The notes under the pieces are model-generated. The model was not told the origin of the DNA and searched no databases. It saw only the letters and a program-made list of their open reading frames with translations. Both the position numbers and the translations under genes were made by a program. 64,000 nucleotides of DNA from Synechococcus sp. PCC 7335 (GTDB taxonomy: Bacteria; Cyanobacteriota; Cyanobacteriia; Phormidesmidales; Phormidesmidaceae): contig NZ_DS989905.1 in the NCBI RefSeq assembly GCF_000155595.1, positions 299,850 to 363,849 of the forward strand. Direction: 5' to 3'. Shown here piece by piece: positions 25,492 through 34,575 of the stretch (position 1 is its first letter; each line of letters starts with the position of its first letter).

Positions 25492-27072
25492 TCATTCTGT
25501 TAGGAGTTCTACCAATGCTTTCTCAACGCCTAATGCATACAGTTGCTGAAGGTGATAAGTGACTGTATCTATAACGCTTGGATGCTTAGACAAGCTGCCA
25601 AATAGGGTTGTTATTGCAAAGAGCTGGGTTGGATCAGGGCCACCAGCCTTAGCCCTATTGGTGAGAAGATCTGACAATGGATCGTTAATAGCTATAGGCT
25701 GATCCTGTTCATCTTTGCCATTTAGATAGCGAAACCAAAGCGCAACTACAAAGCTGAGATGTTTAATAGAACCGCCTTGGGCAAGTTTATCTTGCAGACT
25801 GCCGAATACGAACTTAGGAAGCTTGTCCGATCCGTTAAGACAAAGGCGAGAGAGCTGATCACGAACTTTAGGATTGGAGAATCTCTCAATCAGCGTTGTC
25901 TTGTAGTCTTCGATGTCAACGTTTGGCAGCGGTAGAAGCGTCGGTGTCACTTCATCCATGAGCTGTGCGATCGCCCGCCGAATCAGGTTATCTTCCATCG
26001 CCTCAGACGTGTAGGTATAGCCGAGCAGTGAACCCAAATAACCTAGCAGTGAGTGGCTAGCATTCAGCAAACGTAGCTTCATCATTTCGTAGGGATGGAC
26101 ATCGTCGGTCATTTGCACGCCCACCGATTCCCACCGAGGCCGTCCCGCACAAAAATTATCTTCAATCACCCATTGAATGAAGGGTTCTGCAACCACGGGC
26201 CATCTATCTTCAATGCCAAACTGTTCGGCCACCATCTGTATATCAGCGGGCGTTGTCGCAGGTGTAATGCGATCAACCATGCTGTTTGGGAAAGTCACAT
26301 TTTCAGCAATCCACTGTTCCAAGTCTGGATCTTGCAGTTTGGCGAACGCGCTGAGCATCTTGCTAGCGATGTTGCCGTTGCCTTGCACATTGTCACAGGA
26401 GAGCACAGTAAAAGGGGGTAAGCCTTGCTGCCAGCGCTTTTTCAGCGCCGCTGTAAGGAAGCCATAAACGCTTGCGGGCTGATCTGGGAACTGTAGGTCG
26501 TGCTGAATATTAGGATGCTGGCTATCGAATTCACCCGTTCCTTCAATCACGTAATAACCACCTTCTGTAATCGTAAGGGTGACGATTCGGCAGGTTTCAT
26601 CCGCCAGCTTGTCGATCACTGCCTGTGGTTCTTCGGGCGCAAACAGGTATTCGGTGATTGAGCCAATAATGCGAGCTGTATCCTGCTTAGAAGAGCGTTC
26701 TACTAAGGTATATAAACAGTCTTGAGACTGCAAAACATTTCGCATCTTCTCATCGTACTTCAGCAGACCTACACCACAAATTCCCCAACGTTCGGCTTCC
26801 TCTCCGGTATTCTCTGTGGCCTTCTCTTCGGTATTCTCTGTGGCTTTCTCTATGTAGTTATCTATGTAGAGCGCCTGATGAGAACGGTGGAAGCCGCCTA
26901 CCCCGATATGAACAACGCTAGCAGTAATACTGGCGCGATCATAGCGAGGGATGCGAACCTGCTGAGGATATCGCGCAAGCGCAGCCGAATTCAGCGGGAT
27001 GGGCTCTTGCGTTGGCTGACCAGAGGGGGTCGAAGGATGAACTGGGCTAGATAGAGCGAAGCGATCTGTCAT
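25492..27072 (-). CDS. Mannitol dehydrogenase family (polyol) oxidoreductase
   Basis: The 526-residue protein is a long-chain polyol dehydrogenase. An N-terminal Rossmann domain begins HIGVGGFHRSHQALY, and the C-terminal all-helical domain has the catalytic Lys-Asn-His motif in KLRLLNASHS. It would oxidise mannitol, sorbitol or arabitol to a ketose with NAD. I place the start at ATG 27072; the open frame extends to 27249 but that part lies within the ATPase gene and lacks homology. A 24-bp in-frame duplication at 26805-26852 gives EKATENTE then EKATENTG in a surface loop after the first strand. It overlaps the ATPase gene by 26 bp and belongs to the polyol operon. Confidence 0.9.
   Translation of the reverse strand: MTDRFALSSPVHPSTPSGQPTQEPIPLNSAALARYPQQVRIPRYDRASITASVVHIGVGGFHRSHQALYIDNYIEKATENTEEKATENTGEEAERWGICGVGLLKYDEKMRNVLQSQDCLYTLVERSSKQDTARIIGSITEYLFAPEEPQAVIDKLADETCRIVTLTITEGGYYVIEGTGEFDSQHPNIQHDLQFPDQPASVYGFLTAALKKRWQQGLPPFTVLSCDNVQGNGNIASKMLSAFAKLQDPDLEQWIAENVTFPNSMVDRITPATTPADIQMVAEQFGIEDRWPVVAEPFIQWVIEDNFCAGRPRWESVGVQMTDDVHPYEMMKLRLLNASHSLLGYLGSLLGYTYTSEAMEDNLIRRAIAQLMDEVTPTLLPLPNVDIEDYKTTLIERFSNPKVRDQLSRLCLNGSDKLPKFVFGSLQDKLAQGGSIKHLSFVVALWFRYLNGKDEQDQPIAINDPLSDLLTNRAKAGGPDPTQLFAITTLFGSLSKHPSVIDTVTYHLQQLYALGVEKALVELLTE
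26805..26852 (-). repeat. 24-bp in-frame tandem duplication in the polyol dehydrogenase gene
   Basis: Two adjacent 24-bp units differ at two bases and encode an acidic eight-residue repeat in a likely loop. The phase is kept, so the gene stays open. Confidence 0.8.
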
Positions 27073-28231
27073 GAGGTTGCGCTGCTGCACTAGGAGATTG
27101 GACGGCGGGTTGTTGGACGGCGGGCTGTTGCGCGAGATGGTGTTTTCGAGCTTTTGGAATAGCGTTATCGTTGCCATCAAATAGATGACAGAGTGCGCCA
27201 TCAATATGAATGGGCACTTGGTCGCGGACAGCGACTTGCCTATTACCATCTGTTTGAATAATTAGCGTATCGCCGCCAGAGACTTTGACGTATAGAGAAG
27301 TAGCATCGCCTAATCGTTCAACCACCAGCACTTCACCCATGATAGTGGGGTTGTTGGCATCAATGCGCAGATGTTCTGGGCGGATGCCGAGAGTAGCGTG
27401 ATCGCCCACTGTAAGCGTTTTGGGCTTTACAGGTACAGTGACTGTCGCGTCCCCAGGCAGTCGAAGCGTCGTGCCAGAGTCTTGAACGCTGGTCGTCATC
27501 ACAGGCAAAAAATTCATCTTAGGCGAGCCGATAAACCCAGCAACAAACTTATTGCGAGGGTGATGATATAGCTCCATTGGTGAACCAACTTGTTCGACGA
27601 TTCCCCCTTGTAAAACAACAATTTTACTGGCTAATGTCATCGCCTCAGTCTGATCGTGTGTTACATAGATCATAGTGGCCTGCAAGCTGTCGTGAAGGCT
27701 TGCTAGCTCTAACCGCATCTGACCTCGCAAAGCAGCGTCTAGGTTAGAAAGCGGCTCATCAAACAAAAACACTTTTGGACTACGTACTAGCGCCCGGCCA
27801 ATAGCAACACGCTGCCGCTGTCCGCCTGAAAGTGCGCCAGGCTTACGATTTAATAGCGGCTCTAGCTGCAAGACTCGGCCTACTTCTTTAGCTCTTTCAT
27901 ATCGTTTTGCTTTAGAAACGCCTGCTAGCCGTAGGCTGAATGCCATATTCTCAGCAACTGTCATATGGGGATAGAGCGCATAGGTTTGAAAGACCATCGC
28001 CAAGCCACGTTGATCAGGTGGGACGTTATTCATCCGCTGTCCATCAATGAGGAGTTCACCGGAAGTAATCTCTTCTAGTCCGGCAATCATGCGCAGCAGC
28101 GTAGATTTACCGCAACCGGAAGGTCCTACAAAGACAACAAACTCGCGGTCTTCGATATTGAGATCGATGCCTTTGATGACTTCGGTATCGGTATAGGTTT
28201 TGCGAATGTTTTTGAGGGTGACTGTGGACAT
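27047..28231 (-). CDS. Sugar/polyol ABC transporter ATP-binding protein (MalK/UgpC type)
   Basis: The 394-residue protein has the full ATPase core (GPSGCGKST near residue 38, LSGGQRQRVAIGRAL, LFDEPLSNLDA, His in VTHDQTEAM) followed by the MalK-type regulatory OB-fold domain (LGIRPEHLRI). It energises the two permeases upstream. The last 30 residues are an unusual Gln/Pro/Ala tail created partly by a 15-bp tandem duplication at 27098-27127 (QQPAV twice). The tail overlaps the start of the dehydrogenase gene. Confidence 0.92.
   Translation of the reverse strand: MSTVTLKNIRKTYTDTEVIKGIDLNIEDREFVVFVGPSGCGKSTLLRMIAGLEEITSGELLIDGQRMNNVPPDQRGLAMVFQTYALYPHMTVAENMAFSLRLAGVSKAKRYERAKEVGRVLQLEPLLNRKPGALSGGQRQRVAIGRALVRSPKVFLFDEPLSNLDAALRGQMRLELASLHDSLQATMIYVTHDQTEAMTLASKIVVLQGGIVEQVGSPMELYHHPRNKFVAGFIGSPKMNFLPVMTTSVQDSGTTLRLPGDATVTVPVKPKTLTVGDHATLGIRPEHLRIDANNPTIMGEVLVVERLGDATSLYVKVSGGDTLIIQTDGNRQVAVRDQVPIHIDGALCHLFDGNDNAIPKARKHHLAQQPAVQQPAVQSPSAAAQPHDRSLRSI
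27098..27127 (-). repeat. 15-bp in-frame tandem duplication in the ATPase tail
   Basis: Two adjacent 15-bp units (plus strand TTGGACGGCGGGTTG, then TTGGACGGCGGGCTG) differ at one base and encode QQPAV twice. Confidence 0.8.
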
Positions 28232-28317
28232 AAAATTGCTCTACTTATTGAAGAAGTTTTGACTGCGTGTTTTATGAGATTTTGATTACGGCAAGCTGAT
28301 CTGAAGCTACTTGATGC

Positions 28318-29145
28318 CTACTTGACAGCACCAAAGGTGAGACCGCGAACCAGCTGCTTTTGACTGAACCACCCGAAGAGAAGAATGGGGGCGATCGCCA
28401 TTGTTGAAGCCGCCGACAGCTTGGCCCAAAACAACCCTTGCGGACTAGAGAAGGAAGCAATAAAGGCCGTCAGCGGAGCCGCATCAAAGGTGGTGAGGTT
28501 CAAGCTCCAAAAGGCTTCATTCCAAGACAAAATCACCGAGAGTAGCGCGGTAGAAGCGATGCCTGGAAGAGCTAAGGGCAGAAGTACATAGGCTACCTCC
28601 TGATAAGTGGTTGCTCCATCCATCCGGTCAGCTTCTAGAATCTCTTTGGGAACTTCCTTAAAGAAGCTGTAGATCATCCAGACGACTATGGGCAGATTAA
28701 TCAGGGTATAGATAATGATCAGTCCAATCCGAGTATCTAACAGCCCTGAATCACGGCCCAAGATGTAGATTGGCACTAGCACACCGACAGGCGGCAACAT
28801 CTTAGTAGAGAGCATCCACAGCAGCGTTCCTTTCGTCCGTTTAGTGGGGAAAAAGGACATTGCGTAGGCCGCTGGAACCGCAAGCAGTAGCGCTAGAACA
28901 GTGGCTCCCACAGAAACGATGACGCTATTCCAGGCGTAGTTGAAGTAGGCAGCACGAGATTGAACTTCAACGTAGTTTTCTAACGTTGGCGCGAAGAATA
29001 GCTGAGGCGGCGTAGCGACAGCGGCGACCTCTGTTTTAAAGCTGGTGATAAACATCCAGAGAATTGGAAAAAACAGAATGAGGGCAACTAGCCAAGCCAG
29101 CGGGCCGACCAGCCATTGGTTAGATTTGTTGTTATTGACGGCCAT
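28318..29145 (-). CDS. Carbohydrate ABC transporter permease (MalG type)
   Basis: The 275-residue protein has six hydrophobic segments and the EAA coupling loop EILEADRMDGATTYQEVAYVLLPLALPG. It ends RGLTFGAVK, a typical MalG-family terminus. It pairs with the MalF-type permease encoded 61 bp upstream and is followed by the ATPase gene. The closest functional type by operon content is the sorbitol/mannitol (Smo) importer. Confidence 0.92.
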   Translation of the reverse strand: MAVNNNKSNQWLVGPLAWLVALILFFPILWMFITSFKTEVAAVATPPQLFFAPTLENYVEVQSRAAYFNYAWNSVIVSVGATVLALLLAVPAAYAMSFFPTKRTKGTLLWMLSTKMLPPVGVLVPIYILGRDSGLLDTRIGLIIIYTLINLPIVVWMIYSFFKEVPKEILEADRMDGATTYQEVAYVLLPLALPGIASTALLSVILSWNEAFWSLNLTTFDAAPLTAFIASFSSPQGLFWAKLSAASTMAIAPILLFGWFSQKQLVRGLTFGAVK

Positions 29146-29206
29146 GTTGGATATTCACCTCAGAGTCTAGGAATCGGGATAGCGTTGAAAAGACAACCAG
29201 GTATCT

Positions 29207-30127
29207 TCAGGCATCTACATTGCGAGCAACGCTGCGCACTAAGAAGATGGCAACAATATTGGCTAGCACCACTGCAATCAGACCACCTGCTGAAGCGCCG
29301 CCTACGTCAAACTCCAATAGCGCCTTGAGGTAGATGTAGTACGCCAAATTAGTGGTCGCAAGACCAGGGCCACCGCCTGTGGTAACAAAGATTTCAGCAA
29401 AGATGGTGAGGAAGAAAATGGTTTCAATCATAGCGACCACAGCGATCGCCCGACTCAGATGAGGTAGCACCACAAACCGAAATAGCGCGAACGGCTTCGC
29501 CCCATCCATCCGTGCCGCTTCTAGCTGATCGGTATCGAGTGACTGAATCGCTGTGAGCAAAATCAGCAGCGCAAACGGCAGCCACTCCCACGAGACGATA
29601 ATGATGATAGATAGCAGCGGCAAGTCTGCAAACCAGTCAACTGCGCCTAAGCCAAGACCTCGCGTAATTTGAGCAAACAGCCCGTTAACCGGATGCATCA
29701 GCATGTTCTTCCAGATCAGCGCGCTCACTGTCGGCATCACAAAGAAGGGCGAAATCGCCAGCACCCGAGCAATGCCTTGCCCCAGAAATTCTTGATTGAA
29801 CAACACCGCTAACACCGTGCCTAGCCCAATCGTGATCGCTAATACAGAGGCGACTAGCACCAGCGTTATACCGATAGAAACCCACAGCGTTGGGTCGGTA
29901 AGAATAAAGGTGAAATTTCCTATGCCAACGAATTCACGATTGTCTGGCGCAAGCAGGTTGTACCTTTGAAATGCGAACCAAATCGCCATCGCTAGCGGCA
30001 CAATCATCCACAGCAGCAGAGCGATCACAGAGGGGGCAACCAGGGCAAGCGTCGGCACTTTCTGAGACGATTTGCTCCGGCTGGCAGACGGTGGCGAATT
30101 TTGAGGCGGAGTAGCAGCTAAAGTCAT
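29207..30127 (-). CDS. Carbohydrate ABC transporter permease (MalF type)
   Basis: The 306-residue protein has a cytoplasmic N-terminal tail, six membrane segments and the coupling loop QLEAARMDGAKPFALFRFVVLPHLS. It forms the channel with the MalG-type subunit. It lies 96 bp downstream of the binding-protein gene in the same operon. Confidence 0.92.
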   Translation of the reverse strand: MTLAATPPQNSPPSASRSKSSQKVPTLALVAPSVIALLLWMIVPLAMAIWFAFQRYNLLAPDNREFVGIGNFTFILTDPTLWVSIGITLVLVASVLAITIGLGTVLAVLFNQEFLGQGIARVLAISPFFVMPTVSALIWKNMLMHPVNGLFAQITRGLGLGAVDWFADLPLLSIIIIVSWEWLPFALLILLTAIQSLDTDQLEAARMDGAKPFALFRFVVLPHLSRAIAVVAMIETIFFLTIFAEIFVTTGGGPGLATTNLAYYIYLKALLEFDVGGASAGGLIAVVLANIVAIFLVRSVARNVDA

Positions 30128-30223
30128 TGTTTATCTTGTTTACTCGCTAGATCTCGACTAAAAGGGGCTTGCCTAAAGGCTCAATTAAAGAAACTGGGAT
30201 AAAGCTGTTCAGCATCGAGACAT

Positions 30224-31573
30224 TTACTCGATGTATCCGGTATGGCGCATGAACCGTTCGGCTACACCTTGCGATCGCTCCAAAGCCTGATCAACTGAGA
30301 CCTGACCTGCCAACGCAGCTGCCATCTGCTGTCCTACCTGCGTCCCAATCGCTTGAAACTCCGGGATATCGACATACTGAACGCCTTTATAAGGTGTCGG
30401 CTCAGCCGCAGGATTTTCAATATCGACCGCTTCGATAGAGTTCAACACCGTCTTCGCGAAGGGTGCAACTTCTTGATAGTTGGGATTTTCGTAAGTAGAC
30501 GTGCGCGTTCCAGGCGGCGCTGAAACCCAGCCGGACTGCTCAGCTACGAGCTGAATATAGTCTTTAGAGGTAGCCCAAGTGATAAAGCGCTCAGCGGCTT
30601 CAGGCGATCGCGATGTCTCTGGAATTCCCAGCGCCCAAGTCCACAGCCAATTAGAGCCGTTGGGATACTCTGCTACAGGAGCAGGTGCAAACCCTACCTG
30701 CTCAGCGACTTCCGATAGTTCCGGATTAGACAACAATCCCGCAGCCACCGTTGCATCAACCCACATACCGCACTTGCCCGTAGAAAATAACGCTAGATTT
30801 TCATTAAACCCATTTGAGCTAGCGCCCGGCGGCCCGTACTGATTGAGAAGATCAACGTAAAAGCTTATTGCCTCTTTCCACTCAGGCGTATCGATTTGAG
30901 GTTGCCAATTCATATCGAACCATTGTCCGCCGTAGGTATTCACCAGCGTTGTGAGAAAACCCATGTTCTCTCCCCACCCTGGCTTACCGCGCAGGCACAT
31001 TCCATAAACGCCGTTATCCGGGTCGTTCACTTCGCTCGCCCACGCTTCTACCTGCGAATAAGTCGGATTATCAGAAACCGTAATTCCTGCCTTTTCAAAC
31101 AAATCGCGTCGGTAGTAGAGCATCGAACTCTCACCGTAAAACGGCAACGCATAAAGCTTGTCGTCAACAGAAAGGCCCTGGCGAATCGGCGTAATCAAAT
31201 CATCCACATCATAGTCAGCCGGAAGATCTTCCAACTGTCTAAGCCAACCGCGCTTTGCCCAAATCGGTACCTCATACGCGCCAATTGTCATTACATCAAA
31301 CTGACCGCCCCGACTTGCCACGTCAGTAGTTGTTCTCTGGCGCAAAATGTTCTCTTCTAGCACCACCCAGCGCAGTTCAATGTCAGGATTTTCCGCCTCA
31401 AATTTTCGCGAAAGATCTTGCATAATCAGCATGTCACCGTTGTTTACGGTGGCAATAGTGAGCTGAGTTTTGTCGTTAGCCTGCGGCCCGGCACTACAAG
31501 CATGTAGCATCTGTACAGCCAGAACGCCTGCTAGAAACGCCGCTAGTATTTTGGCGAAGCGGAATGAACGCAT
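30224..31573 (-). CDS. Sugar/polyol-binding lipoprotein of ABC importer
   Basis: The 449-residue protein is a cluster B extracellular binding protein. Its leader ends at a lipobox-like MLHAC (Cys26), so it should be lipid-anchored. The mature part starts with TQLTIATVNNGDMLIMQDLSRKFE and keeps YALPFYGESSMLYYRRDLF, the common sugar/polyol-binding segment. It is the first gene of the minus-strand polyol operon and directs substrate to the two permeases. Choice between mannitol, sorbitol and other polyols is not possible from sequence alone. Confidence 0.92.
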   Translation of the reverse strand: MRSFRFAKILAAFLAGVLAVQMLHACSAGPQANDKTQLTIATVNNGDMLIMQDLSRKFEAENPDIELRWVVLEENILRQRTTTDVASRGGQFDVMTIGAYEVPIWAKRGWLRQLEDLPADYDVDDLITPIRQGLSVDDKLYALPFYGESSMLYYRRDLFEKAGITVSDNPTYSQVEAWASEVNDPDNGVYGMCLRGKPGWGENMGFLTTLVNTYGGQWFDMNWQPQIDTPEWKEAISFYVDLLNQYGPPGASSNGFNENLALFSTGKCGMWVDATVAAGLLSNPELSEVAEQVGFAPAPVAEYPNGSNWLWTWALGIPETSRSPEAAERFITWATSKDYIQLVAEQSGWVSAPPGTRTSTYENPNYQEVAPFAKTVLNSIEAVDIENPAAEPTPYKGVQYVDIPEFQAIGTQVGQQMAAALAGQVSVDQALERSQGVAERFMRHTGYIE

Positions 31574-31900
31574 CGCTCGGCTCCTTAGTTCTAATAACTT
31601 GTAATTTTGTCTCGACTTTTGTCTCGAACAGTTTTCTAGTCTGGTTTTTCTTGCTTTTTTCTGTAGTCAGATGTAGATGAACTATCTTTGAGCTTGTGAC
31701 CAAACGTTGAGCAAAAGCTCCTATGGTTGAAATCATACAGATGTCTTTCATGCATTATGAGAAAATCTGTATAGTTTGAAACATTTCTTGATGCTATGAG
31801 CGTGTGACGTCGGCAAGGACAACCGCCTCTTTTTAAGCTGGATAGTCACCCCCCTCTTCAGCACGGTCGTTTGGTGCAGTTTAGAAAACGTAATCTATAG
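31574..31900. promoter_or_regulatory. Divergent control region of the polyol locus with inverted repeat
   Basis: This 327-bp gap separates the polyol operon from the kinase and regulator genes. An inverted repeat has exact cores ATACAGAT at 31735-31742 and ATCTGTAT at 31765-31772, and looser outer bases extend each arm to about 18 (14 of 18 match). SorC-type regulators bind spaced dyads of this kind, so this is a candidate operator for the regulator at 32887. No clear sigma-70 promoter was singled out. Confidence 0.4.
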
Positions 31901-32812
31901 ATGAGTGATGAAATGACACTTTTAGGCGGAATAGAAGCAGGCGGCACCAAGTTCGTCTGCGCGGTGGGTACTGGCCCAGAAGATCTGCGGGCCATTGTCC
32001 GCATCCCAACAACCACTCCAGAGGAAACGCTTCCTCGAGTTGTTGATTTTTTCCGCCGGCAGATAGTAACAGAAGGTGCCTTAGATGCGATTGGTATAGG
32101 CGCTTTTGGGCCAGTAGATGTTCGAGAACATTCCCCTACCTTTGGCTGGTTTCTAGATACACCAAAACCAGGATGGCAGCAGGTAGATTTCGTGGGTGTC
32201 ATCAAGCAAGCGCTGAGCGTTCCTGTGGGCTTTGATACCGATGTCAACGCAGCGGCTTTGGGCGAACACCAGTGGGGAAATGCTCAAGGGCTAGAGAACT
32301 TTATCTATCTGACCGTAGGTACGGGAATTGGTGGTGGTGGTCTGGTGGGAGGAAAGCCTATTCACGGCCTACTACATCCTGAAATGGGCCATATTTTGAT
32401 TCCCCACGACTTTTCTGCCGATCCTTTCCCAGGCTGTTGTCCCTTCCATAGAGACTGTTTAGAAGGTCTAGCCTCAGGATTTGCAATGGAAAAAAGATGG
32501 GGCCAGAAAGGAATATCTTTGCCTGAAGACCATCCTGCCTGGGCCTTGGAAGCTAGCTATCTGGCAACTGGCCTAGTCAACTTCATCTTGATGCTTTCGC
32601 CCCAGAAAATTGTATTGGGTGGTGGCGTTATGGAACAAAAACGACTGCTTGCGACAGTACACACTCAGGTCCGTGAAAAGCTCAACGCCTATCTGTCTGT
32701 GCCCCAAATTACTGACAATATTGCAGACTATATTGTGCCTGCTAAGTTAGGCGGTAAGGCAGGAATTTTAGGAGCACTTGTGCTAGCTCAGCAGGTCTTA
32801 AAAATTCAGTAG
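31901..32812 (+). CDS. ROK-family fructokinase
   Basis: The 303-residue protein is a ROK sugar kinase. It has the phosphate loop [15 protein letters not shown], the catalytic Asp in [24 protein letters not shown], and the zinc motif with His in HPEMGH and Cys in [18 protein letters not shown], as in bacterial fructokinases. It would phosphorylate the ketose (probably fructose) made by the polyol dehydrogenase, completing entry into glycolysis. It is divergent from the importer operon and is followed 74 bp later by the regulator gene. Confidence 0.92.
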   Translation: MSDEMTLLGGIEAGGTKFVCAVGTGPEDLRAIVRIPTTTPEETLPRVVDFFRRQIVTEGALDAIGIGAFGPVDVREHSPTFGWFLDTPKPGWQQVDFVGVIKQALSVPVGFDTDVNAAALGEHQWGNAQGLENFIYLTVGTGIGGGGLVGGKPIHGLLHPEMGHILIPHDFSADPFPGCCPFHRDCLEGLASGFAMEKRWGQKGISLPEDHPAWALEASYLATGLVNFILMLSPQKIVLGGGVMEQKRLLATVHTQVREKLNAYLSVPQITDNIADYIVPAKLGGKAGILGALVLAQQVLKIQ

Positions 32813-32886
32813 CAAGCAGCGGGAGTAGAAAATAGCTATCCTAGCAGTGGAAAATGTCTTAGCGTAAGTATTCGTCAAAAGTCAGT

Positions 32887-33885
32887 ATGGGAGAACCGGA
32901 TTCGACGCAACGCAATCCTTCGAGTCGCCATTCACGTGATACAGCAGGTCGGTACTCGCGCAATCGCAAGCTTGATTTAGCGGCTCATGCTGCCTGGCTT
33001 TATTACATTGCAGATAATACTCAAGAAGAGATAGCGGCAAAGCTAGACGTATCTCGCCAGTCGGCTCAGCGATTGGTAGCTCTAGCTGTCAGTGAGAAGC
33101 TGATCAAGTTTCGGCTAGACCACCCGTTGAGTAGCTGTATTGTCAAGGCAGAAGAGCTACGTGACAAATTTGAACTGTTGACATGCGAAGTAGTTCCTAG
33201 TGGGCCAGATGGCTCACGTAACGGATTGGGTGTGTGTGGGGCAGCTCGTTTGGAGAATTATCTGAGTGCAAAAGTACCCATCATTGTTGCATTCTCTTCT
33301 GGTCAAACGTTGCGCACAGTAGTTGAGCAAATGCCAGCGATGGATCAGCCTCAGCACAAGGTTGTTTCTATTATTGGTAATATGACTCACTATGGGCGAG
33401 CCGGTCGTCATGAAGTTGTTATGCATCTGAGTGAACGAACGGGCGCGGCGGCTTATCCTGTGCCGACTCCTGTGGTTGCGACTAGTGTCAAAGAGCGGAA
33501 GCTATTACAAACGCAGCAGTCCTTTTTAACTGTAAAGTCCTTAGTGGAACAGGCCAAGGTAACCCTTGTAGGTGTGGGTAATGTAGGCCTAAACTGTCCG
33601 CTTCAAGAGGGTGGGTTTGTTAATGATGCTGAAATGACTAATTTGATAAAGCTTGGAGCGGTGGGGGAAATTGCTGGCTGGGCCTACGATCAGCAGGGAA
33701 TACTCTTGAAGAAGGGAACCAATACCCGAGTAGCGGGCGTGCCGCTTGAACAGCCAGTGAATCGATTAACGATTGCGATCGCAGGTGGGCAAAATAAAGC
33801 AAACGCACTGCTAGCAGCACTCAAGGGCAAACTAATCAACGGGCTAATCACAGACGAAGCCACCGCTCAGTTCCTTCTAGCTTAG
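32887..33885 (+). CDS. SorC/DeoR-type sugar-binding transcriptional regulator
   Basis: The 332-residue protein has an N-terminal helix-turn-helix (AAWLYYIADNTQEEIAAKLDVSRQSAQR) and a C-terminal SorC effector domain of the sugar-isomerase-like fold (AFSSGQTLRTVVEQM, NRLTIAIAGGQNKANALLAAL). Members bind phosphorylated sugars or polyols and regulate the linked catabolic operon. Its place behind the kinase makes it the local regulator of the polyol locus. The first 30 residues are hydrophilic and rich in Ser/Arg. Confidence 0.92.
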   Translation: MGEPDSTQRNPSSRHSRDTAGRYSRNRKLDLAAHAAWLYYIADNTQEEIAAKLDVSRQSAQRLVALAVSEKLIKFRLDHPLSSCIVKAEELRDKFELLTCEVVPSGPDGSRNGLGVCGAARLENYLSAKVPIIVAFSSGQTLRTVVEQMPAMDQPQHKVVSIIGNMTHYGRAGRHEVVMHLSERTGAAAYPVPTPVVATSVKERKLLQTQQSFLTVKSLVEQAKVTLVGVGNVGLNCPLQEGGFVNDAEMTNLIKLGAVGEIAGWAYDQQGILLKKGTNTRVAGVPLEQPVNRLTIAIAGGQNKANALLAALKGKLINGLITDEATAQFLLA

Positions 33886-34026
33886 AATTTTCTAAGCACG
33901 CTCAGCACAGTTTTGGCTCCGCGCATGCCTAAAATTTTCGACTTGTGTAGTATAGAGACTCCCTTCACTCGGCTTAGAATATTCTCAATATCTAGTAACA
34001 GGTATATTCTTATCGTTCACTGCAAC

Positions 34027-34056
34027 GTTTGAAGGTTAGGTGTTTGAAGGTTAGGT
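34027..34056 (+). repeat. 15-bp exact tandem duplication
   Basis: GTTTGAAGGTTAGGT occurs twice without spacer. The second copy reaches the stop codon of the SnoaL-like gene. Confidence 0.8.
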
Positions 34057-34449
34057 GACGTGGTCGCCCGATGGAGGTAGGCAGACTTCCATAGCTTGAA
34101 TTAAGCCATTCTTGATAGTAAAACGATGACCGACATGTTCATCGGCAAGCACGGTTCCAGCCAGATCGCGTACAACCTGATGGACATCGACCAAAATCTG
34201 TCCGTCCTTCTCTGGGTGAAAAGCAACCGGCTCCACTTGCGCATTGATCTCACCCCCCTGCTCCATCCAGTAAGCGCGGACTTCATCTTGGCCGCGGACA
34301 AAACCGCCTTTGAATGCTCGCGGCCAATGCACATCAGGGGTCATAAAGCTGAGGGCAGCGTCGATGTTGTGCGCGTTAAAAGCAGCGTACGCCGCGCGTA
34401 GCAACTCAATTTCTGTTGCAAGTTGATTTGTCAAAAACTGATCAGACAT
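34051..34449 (-). CDS. NTF2/SnoaL-like domain protein
   Basis: The 132-residue protein has the cone-shaped NTF2 fold signature: an N-terminal helix (IELLRAAYAAFNAHNIDAALSFMTPDVHWP) and the strand pattern with FVRGQDEVRAYW. The family contains ketosteroid isomerase-like enzymes and non-catalytic binding proteins; function cannot be assigned. It is divergent from an AraC regulator with 126 bp between, so that regulator may control it. Confidence 0.88.
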   Translation of the reverse strand: MSDQFLTNQLATEIELLRAAYAAFNAHNIDAALSFMTPDVHWPRAFKGGFVRGQDEVRAYWMEQGGEINAQVEPVAFHPEKDGQILVDVHQVVRDLAGTVLADEHVGHRFTIKNGLIQAMEVCLPPSGDHVT

Positions 34450-34575
34450 AGAAGCTATACGGGGAGAAGAGGAAAGTTGACACCCTCACAGTAGTCTTAG
34501 CCTCAACCTGCCATCTCATCCAATTCTGCTAAAATTATCCTAATCCTGCTTTAGATCCGCCTAGGAATTAAAACC

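Noticed and set aside
26095..26467. Two plus-strand frames of 96-108 codons
   Set aside because: Both lie antisense inside the polyol dehydrogenase gene and have no ribosome site or family.
27073..27249. Longer N-terminus for the polyol dehydrogenase
   Set aside because: These 59 codons lie wholly within the ATPase gene and have no match to the family, whose conserved start fits ATG 27072.
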